Notes under the pieces: model-generated
The model's database searches: none
Told to the model about the DNA's origin: nothing
Seen by the model: the letters and a program-made list of their open reading frames with translations, nothing else
Position numbers and translations under genes: made by a program
In this document: one piece after another, positions 20,673-28,140 of the stretch
How the letters are laid out: the number at the start of each line of letters is the position of its first letter
How positions within the stretch are numbered: the stretch's first letter is position 1
Assembly (NCBI RefSeq): GCF_027922005.1
Contig: NZ_BSEV01000005.1
Span: 124,001-188,000, forward strand
DNA length: 64,000 nucleotides
Source of the DNA: Streptosporangium carneum
GTDB lineage: Bacteria > Actinomycetota > Actinomycetes > Streptosporangiales > Streptosporangiaceae
Reading direction: 5' to 3'

Positions 20673-21078
20673 GGACTTCCGGATCGGGGACGTCTACGAA
20701 CTGGGCAGTCAGAAGGTCACCCAGGAGGAGATCGTACGGTTCGCCCGGATGTATGACCCCCAGCCCCGCCATCTCGACGACGAGGACCTCATCGCCAGCG
20801 GCTGGCACGTGACGGCGATGTTCATGAGGCTCTACGCGGACGAGGTCCTGCGGCACGCCGAGGCCGAGGTCTCACCCGGTGTCGACGAGCTGCGGTGGCT
20901 GCGGCCGGTCAGGCCGGGAGACGTCCTCACGGGCAGGGTGACGGTCGTCGGGGTCGCGGCCTCGCTGTCCAGGCCCGACTGCGGCGTCCTGCAGCAGCGC
21001 GGGGAGTTCCTCGACGAGGAGAACCTGCCGGTCATGCGGGTCATGCTGTACGGCCTGATGCGCAAGAGGGGAGGCTGA
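20656..21078 (+). CDS. MaoC-like hot-dog protein
   Basis: A 140-residue single hot-dog domain of the MaoC dehydratase type. FEDFRIGDVYELGSQKVT begins the fold; Asp34 and His39 in YDPQPRHLDD sit where MaoC hydratases have their catalytic pair, and ELRWLRPVRPGDVL follows. Start is ATG 20656 after GAGAGGGG, inside the amidohydrolase 3' end. Last gene of the rightward operon. Since hot-dog proteins also act as thioesterases, it might release the acyl group from the carrier protein, a step for which the cassette has no other enzyme. A hydratase acting on an unrelated acyl-CoA is the alternative. Confidence 0.85.
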   Translation: MPRAFEDFRIGDVYELGSQKVTQEEIVRFARMYDPQPRHLDDEDLIASGWHVTAMFMRLYADEVLRHAEAEVSPGVDELRWLRPVRPGDVLTGRVTVVGVAASLSRPDCGVLQQRGEFLDEENLPVMRVMLYGLMRKRGG

Positions 21079-21174
21079 CGCCGCGGGGAGCCCTCCAGCC
21101 GCCGGGCGAGGCTGTGAACCGCGAACCGCCCGGCTTCGGCCGGGAATCCCGGTCCTTTCGGGACCGGGAGGATG

Positions 21175-22650
21175 TCAGACGACGATCTGTACGGCGGGAG
21201 CGGGGCCGTGCCTTTCGATCTCCGCCCAGGCCCGGGCGAGCCGGTGGACGAGCTCGTCGAGGGTCGAGGGGGCGAAGGTGAAGGGCAGCCTGATGTGGTT
21301 GCCGTGCCCGCCGTCCGGGTCCATCGCGGTGCCCGGCACCACGTCGACGCCGTGCCGTACCGCCACCTGGGCGAACGCCATGGCGTCGACGCCCGGCAAC
21401 TCGACCCACAGGGCGCCGCCGCCGTCGGGGCGCCGCCAGCGCCAGCTCGGCAGCCGCTCACGCAGCAGGCCGTCGATGTGGTCGAGCTGACGGCCCAGCT
21501 CCTGCGCCCGTGAGGCGAGGATCCGGTCGAGCTGGGGCAGCAGCCGGGCCGCGATCGCCTGGTCGAGCACCGGGCTGCCGATGTCGGCGAGGACCTTGCG
21601 GCGGGCCAGCCGCTGCACGATCTCGGCGGGCCCGCGGACCCACCCGATGCGCAGGCCGCCCCAGACGGCCTTGGCGAGCGAGCCGAGCGACAGCATCTCC
21701 GTCCTGGGCGGGGCGTAGGCCGCCAGCGGCGCGGGCACGGCTCCCGACTCGGGGTGGTAGGTCATGTAGGCGTTGTCCTCGAGGACGGGCACCTCGTGCT
21801 CGGCCGCGAGCTCGGCGATCCGGTGCCTGCGCGCCGCCGACATGAGCACCCCGGTCGGGTTGTGGTAGGTGGGCATGAGGTAGAGCAGCGCGGGCTTCCG
21901 CTCACGGAGCATGGCGCTGACCGCCCTGACCTCGGCGCCCTCGTCGTCGAGCGGCACGGTCGCGAGGCGGGCGCCCGCGGCGCGGAACACGTCCAGGCAG
22001 CCGGGCCAGTTGGGCGCCTCGACGAGAACGGTGGCCCCCGGGCTGACGTACAGCTCGGTCACCAGCACCAGGCCCTGGTGCGCGCCCGTCGTCACCAGGA
22101 TCTCGTCGTGGGCGGTGGGCAGTCCCGTCCCGGTCAGGTGGGCGGCGACGGCCTCGCGCAGGGCGGGCAGCCCCGAGGGGTGGTAGCCGGGACCGGCCAG
22201 CAACTCGTCCAGGTCGTCGCGGACCAGTTCGCGCAGCGCGACGGCGAGTTCGGGCGCGGCGTCCCCGGCCGCCACCGCGACGGAGATGAGCTCGCCGGGA
22301 CCGTCGATGAGCCGCTGGAAGATCGTCGTGGCGGTGCCGCCGGGCACCCGCCCGTCGGCGGAGGGGCGTCGGATCCTGACGTCCCGCGCCACTCGCGTGC
22401 CGCTTCCCTGACGGCTCACCAGCAGGCCCCTGCCGCGCAGCTCCTCGTAGGCCGCCACCACGGTGGCCCTGCTCACCTGGAGCGCTTCGGCCAGAGCACG
22501 CTCGGAGGGCAACCGGTCGTCCGCGAGCAGCGCGCCGTCCTCGATGGCCTCGCCCAGCGCCTGTGCCAGTTTCCGGTAGAGGGGGCCGCGCCCCGACGCC
22601 CAGTCACCAAGGAGCGCGACGACATCACGTTCGGTAGGAATCCGATCCAT
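21175..22650 (-). CDS. MocR/GntR-type PLP-dependent transcriptional regulator
   Basis: A 491-residue fusion of a GntR winged helix (residues about 15-80: GPLYRKLAQALGEAIEDGAL, LPSERALAEALQVSRATVVA) and an aminotransferase-like class I/II domain with the PLP Lys in LSLGSLAKAVWGGLRIGW. MocR proteins sense PLP or amino acids and control PLP, GABA or amino-acid metabolism genes. It is convergent with the MaoC gene and divergent from a small membrane protein gene. Being next to the PLP-enzyme operon, it may be its regulator. The frame extends further upstream, but ATG 22650 (MDRIPTERDVVALLGDW) gives the family's normal N-terminus. Confidence 0.92.
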   Translation of the reverse strand: MDRIPTERDVVALLGDWASGRGPLYRKLAQALGEAIEDGALLADDRLPSERALAEALQVSRATVVAAYEELRGRGLLVSRQGSGTRVARDVRIRRPSADGRVPGGTATTIFQRLIDGPGELISVAVAAGDAAPELAVALRELVRDDLDELLAGPGYHPSGLPALREAVAAHLTGTGLPTAHDEILVTTGAHQGLVLVTELYVSPGATVLVEAPNWPGCLDVFRAAGARLATVPLDDEGAEVRAVSAMLRERKPALLYLMPTYHNPTGVLMSAARRHRIAELAAEHEVPVLEDNAYMTYHPESGAVPAPLAAYAPPRTEMLSLGSLAKAVWGGLRIGWVRGPAEIVQRLARRKVLADIGSPVLDQAIAARLLPQLDRILASRAQELGRQLDHIDGLLRERLPSWRWRRPDGGGALWVELPGVDAMAFAQVAVRHGVDVVPGTAMDPDGGHGNHIRLPFTFAPSTLDELVHRLARAWAEIERHGPAPAVQIVV

Positions 22651-22730
22651 TCGACCCTCTACTGGCTCTGGCCACTTGTTCCCAAGATGCCAAGACTGGA
22701 TGTCATGGGCAATGGAAGTGGACTGGAAAA
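22651..22730. promoter_or_regulatory. Candidate MocR binding region with repeated ACTGG
   Basis: The gap between the divergent mocR-like gene and a small ORF has three same-direction ACTGG boxes, at 22661, 22695 and 22722, in sequence less GC-rich than its surroundings. MocR proteins often bind direct repeats at their own promoter, so this is a plausible operator; not tested. Confidence 0.35.
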
Positions 22731-22982
22731 ATGACCAATATCCTAATTTTCCTGGCCGCAGCCGTACTCTTGGCCGTGGTCGGGCCGCGTTACGGCGCGG
22801 ACACCCGTGACAGCCTGGACTGGACGCCCGTCGAGCCCTTTCCGCCGGAGTGCGCCGTCGCCCCCGTCGTGACCGGCAGTGAAGCGGGAAGGGCGTACGC
22901 CGGGCGGCGGGCATCCCTGCGGAAGGCGGGCGCGGTGGGAGCGTCCGGTCCGCATCGGACGATCAGGGCTCATCGTCTTTGA
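22731..22982 (+). CDS. Possible small membrane protein
   Basis: An 83-residue frame starting MTNILIFLAAAVLLAVVGPRYGADTRDSLDWTP. The one hydrophobic helix followed by YGADTRDSLDW resembles short membrane proteins I recall from actinomycetes, so the first 35 residues look genuine; the rest is less convincing. GGAAGTGG lies upstream of the ATG. It diverges from the MocR-type gene and may share its control region. Function unknown. Confidence 0.5.
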   Translation: MTNILIFLAAAVLLAVVGPRYGADTRDSLDWTPVEPFPPECAVAPVVTGSEAGRAYAGRRASLRKAGAVGASGPHRTIRAHRL

Positions 22983-23010
22983 GAGCGCCGGCGGGGGCGC
23001 GGGCGGGCCA

Positions 23011-23105
23011 GGTTCCGTGCGGTGAGTGAGGTTCCGTGCGGTGGGTGAGGTTCCGTGCGGTGGGTGAGGTTCCGTGCGGTGGGTGAGGTTTCGAGCGGCG
23101 ACTGA
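23011..23105. repeat. 19-bp tandem repeat
   Basis: Four near-perfect copies and one degenerate copy of a 19-bp unit (GGTTCCGTGCGGTGGGTGA) starting at 23011, in the gap between the small membrane ORF and the 106-residue gene. No spacers of the CRISPR kind. Confidence 0.9.
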
Positions 23106-23185
23106 GGGGCCGCGGGGCGACCGGAGTCCGCGGGCCGACCGAGGGAGCCGGGGGAGCGCGGGCCGGCCGGGGCTCCGCGGGCAGG

Positions 23186-23506
23186 TCAGGGCTCCGCGGG
23201 CTGAGCGGAGTCTTCCAGCAGGCGCTTGATCGAGTCGGCCGCCCGCCGGAAGTCTTCCGCGTTCTCCTGTCCGTCGGGCGACCACAGGAAGAGCCAGCCG
23301 TCCCCGGCCGGGGTGGCGAACACGATCGTCTGGCGCAGGCTGTCGGGGTGCCACACCCACAACACGGGGTCGTCGCCTCCGACCATGCGGCCGGCGAGTC
23401 CCCGCTCCGACAGCTCGGCGGACAGGGATCCAAGGTAGGTCAGGCGTTGCTGGCTGAAGACGCTGGTCACGTCGGACACCTCGGGATCGTTTGCCTCAAG
23501 GATCAC
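23186..23506 (-). CDS. Hypothetical protein, 106 residues
   Basis: A small soluble protein ([17 protein letters not shown]...) with alternating strands and helices; the middle reads [21 protein letters not shown] and GWLFLWSP. Its good codon bias and clean ends support it as a gene. I do not recognise a function. It is divergent from recA, with about 245 bp between them, and lies just right of the cassette, so it is probably part of the core neighbourhood rather than of the pathway. Confidence 0.72.
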   Translation of the reverse strand: MILEANDPEVSDVTSVFSQQRLTYLGSLSAELSERGLAGRMVGGDDPVLWVWHPDSLRQTIVFATPAGDGWLFLWSPDGQENAEDFRRAADSIKRLLEDSAQPAEP

Positions 23507-23627
23507 CCCAGGTCAACCCCGTGGCAACACGTGCAGGGGAATGCCCGGAAATGTTGCCTTCCGGATGGGGTCGGCTGTCTCGCGTGACCGGAGACGGCCC
23601 GGAACATGTGGCGCCGTTGAGCCGCGA

Positions 23628-23650
23628 TCGAACAGTCGTTCGGCTATATT
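23628..23650 (+). promoter_or_regulatory. LexA (SOS) box and -10 element of recA
   Basis: TCGAACAGTCGTTCGG (from 23628) is an almost perfect match to the actinobacterial LexA operator CGAACNNNNGTTCG. It is followed at 23645-23650 by TATATT, a good -10 hexamer, about 100 bp before the recA start. Damage-inducible control of recA-recX is expected. Confidence 0.88.
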
Positions 23651-23751
23651 GGACGCGCCGTCACTCCTCGGCGTGCTCTGAAGAAAAATGTCGGTGGCAC
23701 CCCGTAGCTTTCTGGCAACCGATCCAACCCGCGACCCTCCAGGGGGCTCCC

Positions 23752-24849
23752 ATGGCAGCTAACGACCGCGAGAAGGCGCTCGAGACCGCCCTCGCTCAGA
23801 TCGAGCGGCAGTTCGGCAAGGGCTCCGTCATGCGCCTCGGCGACGAGACCCGTGCGCCCATCGAAGTGATCCCGACCAGTTCCATCGCGCTCGACGTCGC
23901 CCTCGGCATCGGCGGGTTCCCGCGTGGCCGCATCGTCGAGATCTACGGGCCCGAGTCCTCGGGCAAGACCACCGTCGCGCTGCACGCCGTGGCCAACGCC
24001 CAGCGGGGCGGCGGCATCGCCGCCTTCATCGACGCCGAGCACGCCCTCGACCCGGAGTACGCCAAGAAGCTCGGCGTCGACACCGACGCGTTGCTCGTCT
24101 CCCAGCCCGACACCGGTGAGCAGGCGCTCGAGATCGCCGACATGCTGATCAGGTCCGGCGCCGTCGACCTGCTGGTCATCGACTCGGTCGCGGCCCTGGT
24201 GCCCAAGGCCGAGATCGAGGGCGAGATGGGTGACAGCCACGTCGGCCTGCAGGCGCGTCTGATGTCCCAGGCTCTGCGCAAGGTGGCGGGCGCTCTCAAC
24301 AGCACCGGCACCACCGCGATCTTCATCAACCAGCTCCGAGAGAAGATCGGCGTCATGTTCGGCTCGCCCGAGACCACGACCGGTGGAAAGGCGCTGAAGT
24401 TCTACGCCTCGGTCCGTCTCGACATCCGCCGCATCGAGACGCTGAAGGACGGCACCGAGGCGGTGGGCAACCGCACCCGGGTGAAGGTCGTCAAGAACAA
24501 GATGGCTCCGCCCTTCCGCGTGGCCGACTTCGACATCCTCTACGGCGTCGGCATCTCCCGCGAGGGCGGCCTGATCGACATGGGTGTCGAGCACGGCTTC
24601 GTCCGCAAGTCCGGCGCTTGGTACACCTACGAGGGCGACCAGCTCGGCCAGGGTAAGGAGAACGCCCGTAACTTCCTGAAGAACCACCCTGACATGGCCA
24701 ACGAGATCGAGAAGAAGATCAAGGAGAAGCTCGGCGTCGGCCCCCGTCTGGACAGCCCGGCCACCCCGCCGCCCGCCGCTCCGGCTCCCGCCGCGGCGAC
24801 CTCGGGCCGTGGTTCCAAGGCGGCCACTCCCAAGCCGGGTGACGTCTGA
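23752..24849 (+). CDS. recA: Recombinase A
   Basis: RecA forms filaments on single-stranded DNA, promotes strand exchange and stimulates LexA self-cleavage. The 365-residue protein starts [27 protein letters not shown] and has Walker [29 protein letters not shown] (Walker B region) and [13 protein letters not shown] (loop L2 area). The C-terminus is rich in Pro and Ala (about 30 residues) rather than acidic. Start ATG 23752 follows AGGGGG; an upstream-extended frame is not used. A LexA box lies 110-125 bp upstream. recX follows after 13 bp, as usual. Its normal left-hand neighbour, the DUF3046 gene, has been displaced by about 13 kb. Confidence 0.98.
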   Translation: MAANDREKALETALAQIERQFGKGSVMRLGDETRAPIEVIPTSSIALDVALGIGGFPRGRIVEIYGPESSGKTTVALHAVANAQRGGGIAAFIDAEHALDPEYAKKLGVDTDALLVSQPDTGEQALEIADMLIRSGAVDLLVIDSVAALVPKAEIEGEMGDSHVGLQARLMSQALRKVAGALNSTGTTAIFINQLREKIGVMFGSPETTTGGKALKFYASVRLDIRRIETLKDGTEAVGNRTRVKVVKNKMAPPFRVADFDILYGVGISREGGLIDMGVEHGFVRKSGAWYTYEGDQLGQGKENARNFLKNHPDMANEIEKKIKEKLGVGPRLDSPATPPPAAPAPAAATSGRGSKAATPKPGDV

Positions 24850-24862
24850 TCCGGGTTGACCG

Positions 24863-25780
24863 ATGACGACGGGACCTGACTCCGGTCCGGCTGACGCAGC
24901 CGGGCCGCGAGACTGGGGTGCCTGGCCCGACATTCCGCAGACGGCGTCCTCCACGGCGGCTGGTCGTTCCTCCAGGCGAGGAGGCAGGCGGGCCAGAAAC
25001 GATGGCGCCCGAGACGAGATCGCCGGACACGAGGCCGCCGGACATCAGGGGGGCGGTCACTGGGGCGCCGGACACGCCCCTGGCGCGGATGAGGGTGTCA
25101 CGGACGAAACCGCCGGACACGAGGAGGACGCCCGGGGCGAGAGCGGCCGGGGGAGGGGAAGTCGCAGGTCCCGGCGAACGGAGCGGTCTGCCGGGCGCTC
25201 TTCGGGGAGGGGTTCGATTCTGCCCGACGGGCCGGTGGAGGGTTCTCCGGCGAGCCGGGGGCCCGACGCGGATCCGCAGGCGGTGGCGCGGGCGATCTGC
25301 CTGCGGCTGCTGACCATGGCGCCGCGCACCCGGGCCCAGCTCGCGGAGGCGCTGCGGAAGCGCGAGGTTCCGCAGGAGGCCGCCGACGCCGTGCTGGAGC
25401 GCTTCTCCGAGGTCGGCCTCATCGACGACGAGGCGTTCGCCGCCGTATGGGTGAGCTCTCGCCATGCCGGGCGGGGTCTCGCCCGCAGGGCGCTCGCCTC
25501 CGAGCTCCGTCACCGCGGGGTGGACGAGGACATCATCAAGGACGCGGTCGAACAACTCGACTCCGAGCAGGAGGTGGAGACGGCGCGCCGGCTGGTCATG
25601 CGCAAGCTGTCGTCCACCCGGGGGCTGGAACCCGCGGTCAGGACCCGGAGGCTGGCGGGCATGCTCGCCAGAAAGGGATACGGTCCCGGTCTCGCATTTC
25701 GCGTGATCCGCGAGGCGCTGGAGGGGGAGGCGGCGGAGAGTTCCGCTTCCACGGACGACTTCGATTATCCGGATGACTGA
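24863..25780 (+). CDS. recX: RecX regulator of RecA, with long disordered N-terminus
   Basis: RecX binds RecA filaments and limits recombinase activity. The conserved part is residues about 135-290: QAVARAICLRLLTMAPRTRAQL, ALRKREVPQEAADAVLERF, GLIDDEAFAAVWVSSR and RRLAGMLARKGYGPGLAFRVI, i.e. three three-helix repeats. Before it lie about 130 residues of low complexity, with Arg/Gly/Ser-rich stretches and a Gly-His series (GHEAAGHQGGGHWGAGH). RecX proteins are usually 150-220 residues, so this extension is unusual. It is 13 bp after recA and must be cotranscribed with it. Internal starts could also produce a short form. Confidence 0.94.
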   Translation: MTTGPDSGPADAAGPRDWGAWPDIPQTASSTAAGRSSRRGGRRARNDGARDEIAGHEAAGHQGGGHWGAGHAPGADEGVTDETAGHEEDARGESGRGRGSRRSRRTERSAGRSSGRGSILPDGPVEGSPASRGPDADPQAVARAICLRLLTMAPRTRAQLAEALRKREVPQEAADAVLERFSEVGLIDDEAFAAVWVSSRHAGRGLARRALASELRHRGVDEDIIKDAVEQLDSEQEVETARRLVMRKLSSTRGLEPAVRTRRLAGMLARKGYGPGLAFRVIREALEGEAAESSASTDDFDYPDD

Positions 25781-26229
25781 TGTGAGCGTTTCGTAACCGT
25801 CCGAGTTCTCGCTGCTTCGGGAAATGTCCCGCTTGGCCGACGCCCCCCGTCGTCACCGCCGGTAACGGCGGGCGTAACCGGCGGGACGGTGACCCTCGCA
25901 CGGCATCAGGCAGTGCCGCGTGAGGAAGGAGAGGCGTCTCCTCATGTTCGGCCGTTTCCCAGCGGTTCTTTGCTTGCCCGTTACCTCTTTGACGCTTAAC
26001 CTCGACGGCAGTGAGGAGTTACTCCGCGCAGCGCGGATTGTCATAACGGTGAATTACGGACGAGTGAGCTTGGCGGATTCGGACATACGGGGCGTCGGTG
26101 GGAAGAGCCGATGCCACGTAGGCCCTGGATCGATATCTGTCCTGGTGGTGCCGCCGCTTGGACTTTCCGTGCCGTGCGTGTGACCCCTCGTGTGCTCGAT
26201 ATCGGCAACGCGAGGAGGGCGGGGCGCGC
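25781..26229. other. Intergenic region between recX and rny
   Basis: About 450 bp without a gene. At 25856-25871 CCGCCG-GTAA-CGGCGG can form a hairpin and may end recA-recX transcription. The segment 25930-26060 is lower in GC and probably holds the rny promoter; no exact hexamers could be assigned. Confidence 0.45.
25856..25871 (+). terminator. Possible recX terminator hairpin
   Basis: A six-base-pair GC stem with a GTAA loop, 75 bp after the recX stop. There is no U-run, as is common in actinomycetes. Confidence 0.4.
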
Positions 26230-27849
26230 ATGAATTCGGTTGTGGTCGTCACCTTGACGGTCGCGGTCGCGGTTCTCGCCGTGGTGACGATAGCCGCGCT
26301 GATCGTGTTGCTGCGTCGCACCGGTGGAGCCCTGGGAAGGCCGGGCGGTCCTTCCCCGGAGCAGGAGGCGGAGGTCCAGACGGAGCTGGACGAGGCCAGA
26401 CGTGAGGCCGCCGAGATCCGTGCCCGTGCCGAGACCGACGCCGGAGATCTCCTGCGCAGGTCCGAGGCCGCCGTCGAGGCCGCAGCCGAGTTGCGCAAGG
26501 ACGCGGAGGCGGAGAGCCGGAGCCTGAAGCACGAGCTCAAGGAGTTGCGTTCGGATCTCGAGCGCAGGGAGAAGCGGCTGGCCGAGCGGGAGCAGCGGCT
26601 CGACGAGGAGGCCGGACGCCAGGCGGAGCAGGCCCGCAAGCTCGCCGAAACGGAGACCGAGCTCGTCGGCCGCCGTGAGGACCTCGACCGGGTCGACCAG
26701 GAGCGCCGGGCCATCCTGGAGCGGGTGGCCGGGCTCACCGGAGATCAGGCGAAGTCCGAGCTGATCAGGGAGATCGAGAACCACGCCAAGCGCGAGGCCG
26801 CCCTGATCGTCAGAGAGATCGAGAGCCAGGCCCGCAAGGAGGGGGAGAAGCGCGCCACCAAGATCGTCACATTGGCGGTCCAGAGGGTGGCGACCGAACA
26901 GACCGCCGAGTCCGTCGTCAGCGTTCTGCACCTGCCCGGTGACGAGATGAAGGGACGCATCATCGGTCGCGAGGGTCGCAACATCCGTGCTTTCGAGTCG
27001 ACCACCGGCGTCAACCTGATCATCGATGACACGCCCGAAGCGGTGTTGCTGTCATGCTTCGACCCGGTCCGTAGGGAGACGGCCCGACTGACGCTGGAGA
27101 AACTCGTCCTCGACGGACGCATTCACCCTCAGCGCATCGAGGAGGCGCACGAGCGGAGCAGAGCCGAGGTCCAGGACCTGTGCGTGCGCGCCGGCGAGGA
27201 CGCCCTGGTGGAGCTCGGCATCACCGAGATGCACCCCGAGCTGATCACTCTGCTCGGCCAGCTCCGCTACCGCACCTCATACGGCCAGAACGTGCTCGGC
27301 CACCTGGTCGAGTCCGCCCACATCGCCGGGATCATGGCCGCCGAGCTCCGGCTGGACCCGGTGCTGCTCAAGCGCTGCACGGTCCTGCACGACATCGGCA
27401 AGGCGCTCACCCATGAGGTCGAGGGCAGTCACGCGCTCATCGGCGCCGAGATCGCCAGACGGTACGGCGAGCACGAGGACGTGGTCCACGCGATCGAGGC
27501 CCACCACAACGAGGTCGAGGTCAAGACCGTCGAAGCCGTCCTGACCCAGGCCGCGGACGCGATCAGCGGAGGCAGGCCGGGGGCCAGGCGCGAGTCGCTG
27601 GAGGCGTACGTCAAGCGGCTGGAACGCCTGGAGGAGATCGCCACCTCCTACGACGGAGTCGAGAAGGTCTTCGCCATGCAGGCGGGCAGGGAGATCAGGG
27701 TCATGGTGAAACCCGACGCGATCGACGACATCCAGGCCCAGGTGATCGCCCGCGACGTCGCCAAGCAGGTCGAGGAGGAGCTCACCTATCCCGGCCAGAT
27801 CCGCATCACGGTCGTCCGCGAGTCCCGCGCCACGGAGTTCGCCCGTTAG
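26230..27849 (+). CDS. rny: Ribonuclease Y
   Basis: Membrane-anchored endoribonuclease that starts mRNA turnover. The 539-residue protein has the full family layout: an N-terminal TM helix (residues about 5-28), a long charged coiled coil (to about 190), a KH domain with GRIIGREGRNIRAFE, and an HD domain with the His-Asp pair in CTVLHDIGKALTHE. It ends RITVVRESRATEFAR. Start is the ATG at 26230 after GGAGGGCGGGG; a longer frame from 26158 would put a Cys-rich stretch before the membrane anchor and is rejected. Its position after recA-recX is conserved in many actinobacteria. Confidence 0.95.
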   Translation: MNSVVVVTLTVAVAVLAVVTIAALIVLLRRTGGALGRPGGPSPEQEAEVQTELDEARREAAEIRARAETDAGDLLRRSEAAVEAAAELRKDAEAESRSLKHELKELRSDLERREKRLAEREQRLDEEAGRQAEQARKLAETETELVGRREDLDRVDQERRAILERVAGLTGDQAKSELIREIENHAKREAALIVREIESQARKEGEKRATKIVTLAVQRVATEQTAESVVSVLHLPGDEMKGRIIGREGRNIRAFESTTGVNLIIDDTPEAVLLSCFDPVRRETARLTLEKLVLDGRIHPQRIEEAHERSRAEVQDLCVRAGEDALVELGITEMHPELITLLGQLRYRTSYGQNVLGHLVESAHIAGIMAAELRLDPVLLKRCTVLHDIGKALTHEVEGSHALIGAEIARRYGEHEDVVHAIEAHHNEVEVKTVEAVLTQAADAISGGRPGARRESLEAYVKRLERLEEIATSYDGVEKVFAMQAGREIRVMVKPDAIDDIQAQVIARDVAKQVEEELTYPGQIRITVVRESRATEFAR

Positions 27850-27899
27850 AACGCTTCCCAGGCCCCTTCCGCCCGTCCCGGCTCGCGCCAAGGCGCGCT

Positions 27900-28140
27900 C
27901 GCGGCTGACGGCGGTCGGGGGCGTCCACGGTGCACTGTCCCTTCCGGAGCTTTCTGAGGAGGGCGGCGGTCAGGGGGCGTCTGCGTATGTTGTGCCTTTT
28001 CGAGCTTTCTGGGGATGACGGCGGACAAAGGCTGTTCACGGTGTGTTGTGCATCCTCGATCCTTCTGGGGACAGCGGCGGTCAGGGAGTGTTCGCGGTGC
28101 GTTGGGCTTCTTCGAGCCTTCTGAGGATGTTCGTCACGAT
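27900..28140. repeat. Four degenerate tandem copies of a gene's 3' end (about 57 bp)
   Basis: Downstream of the STAND gene's stop (minus strand) the last about 57 bp of its coding sequence recur three more times in decayed form. Each copy carries a version of CAGAAGGCTCGAAGAAGC, then CACCGTG-like sequence, then GACCGCCG. Copies run roughly 28140-28081 (in the gene), 28070-28015, 28014-27961 and 27955-27900. Confidence 0.75.

Noticed and set aside
23011..23105. CRISPR array
   Set aside because: The repeats are directly adjacent without unique spacers and no cas genes are present.
23491..23751. Extended N-terminus of RecA
   Set aside because: It would cover the LexA box and -10 element; [11 protein letters not shown] is the standard start.
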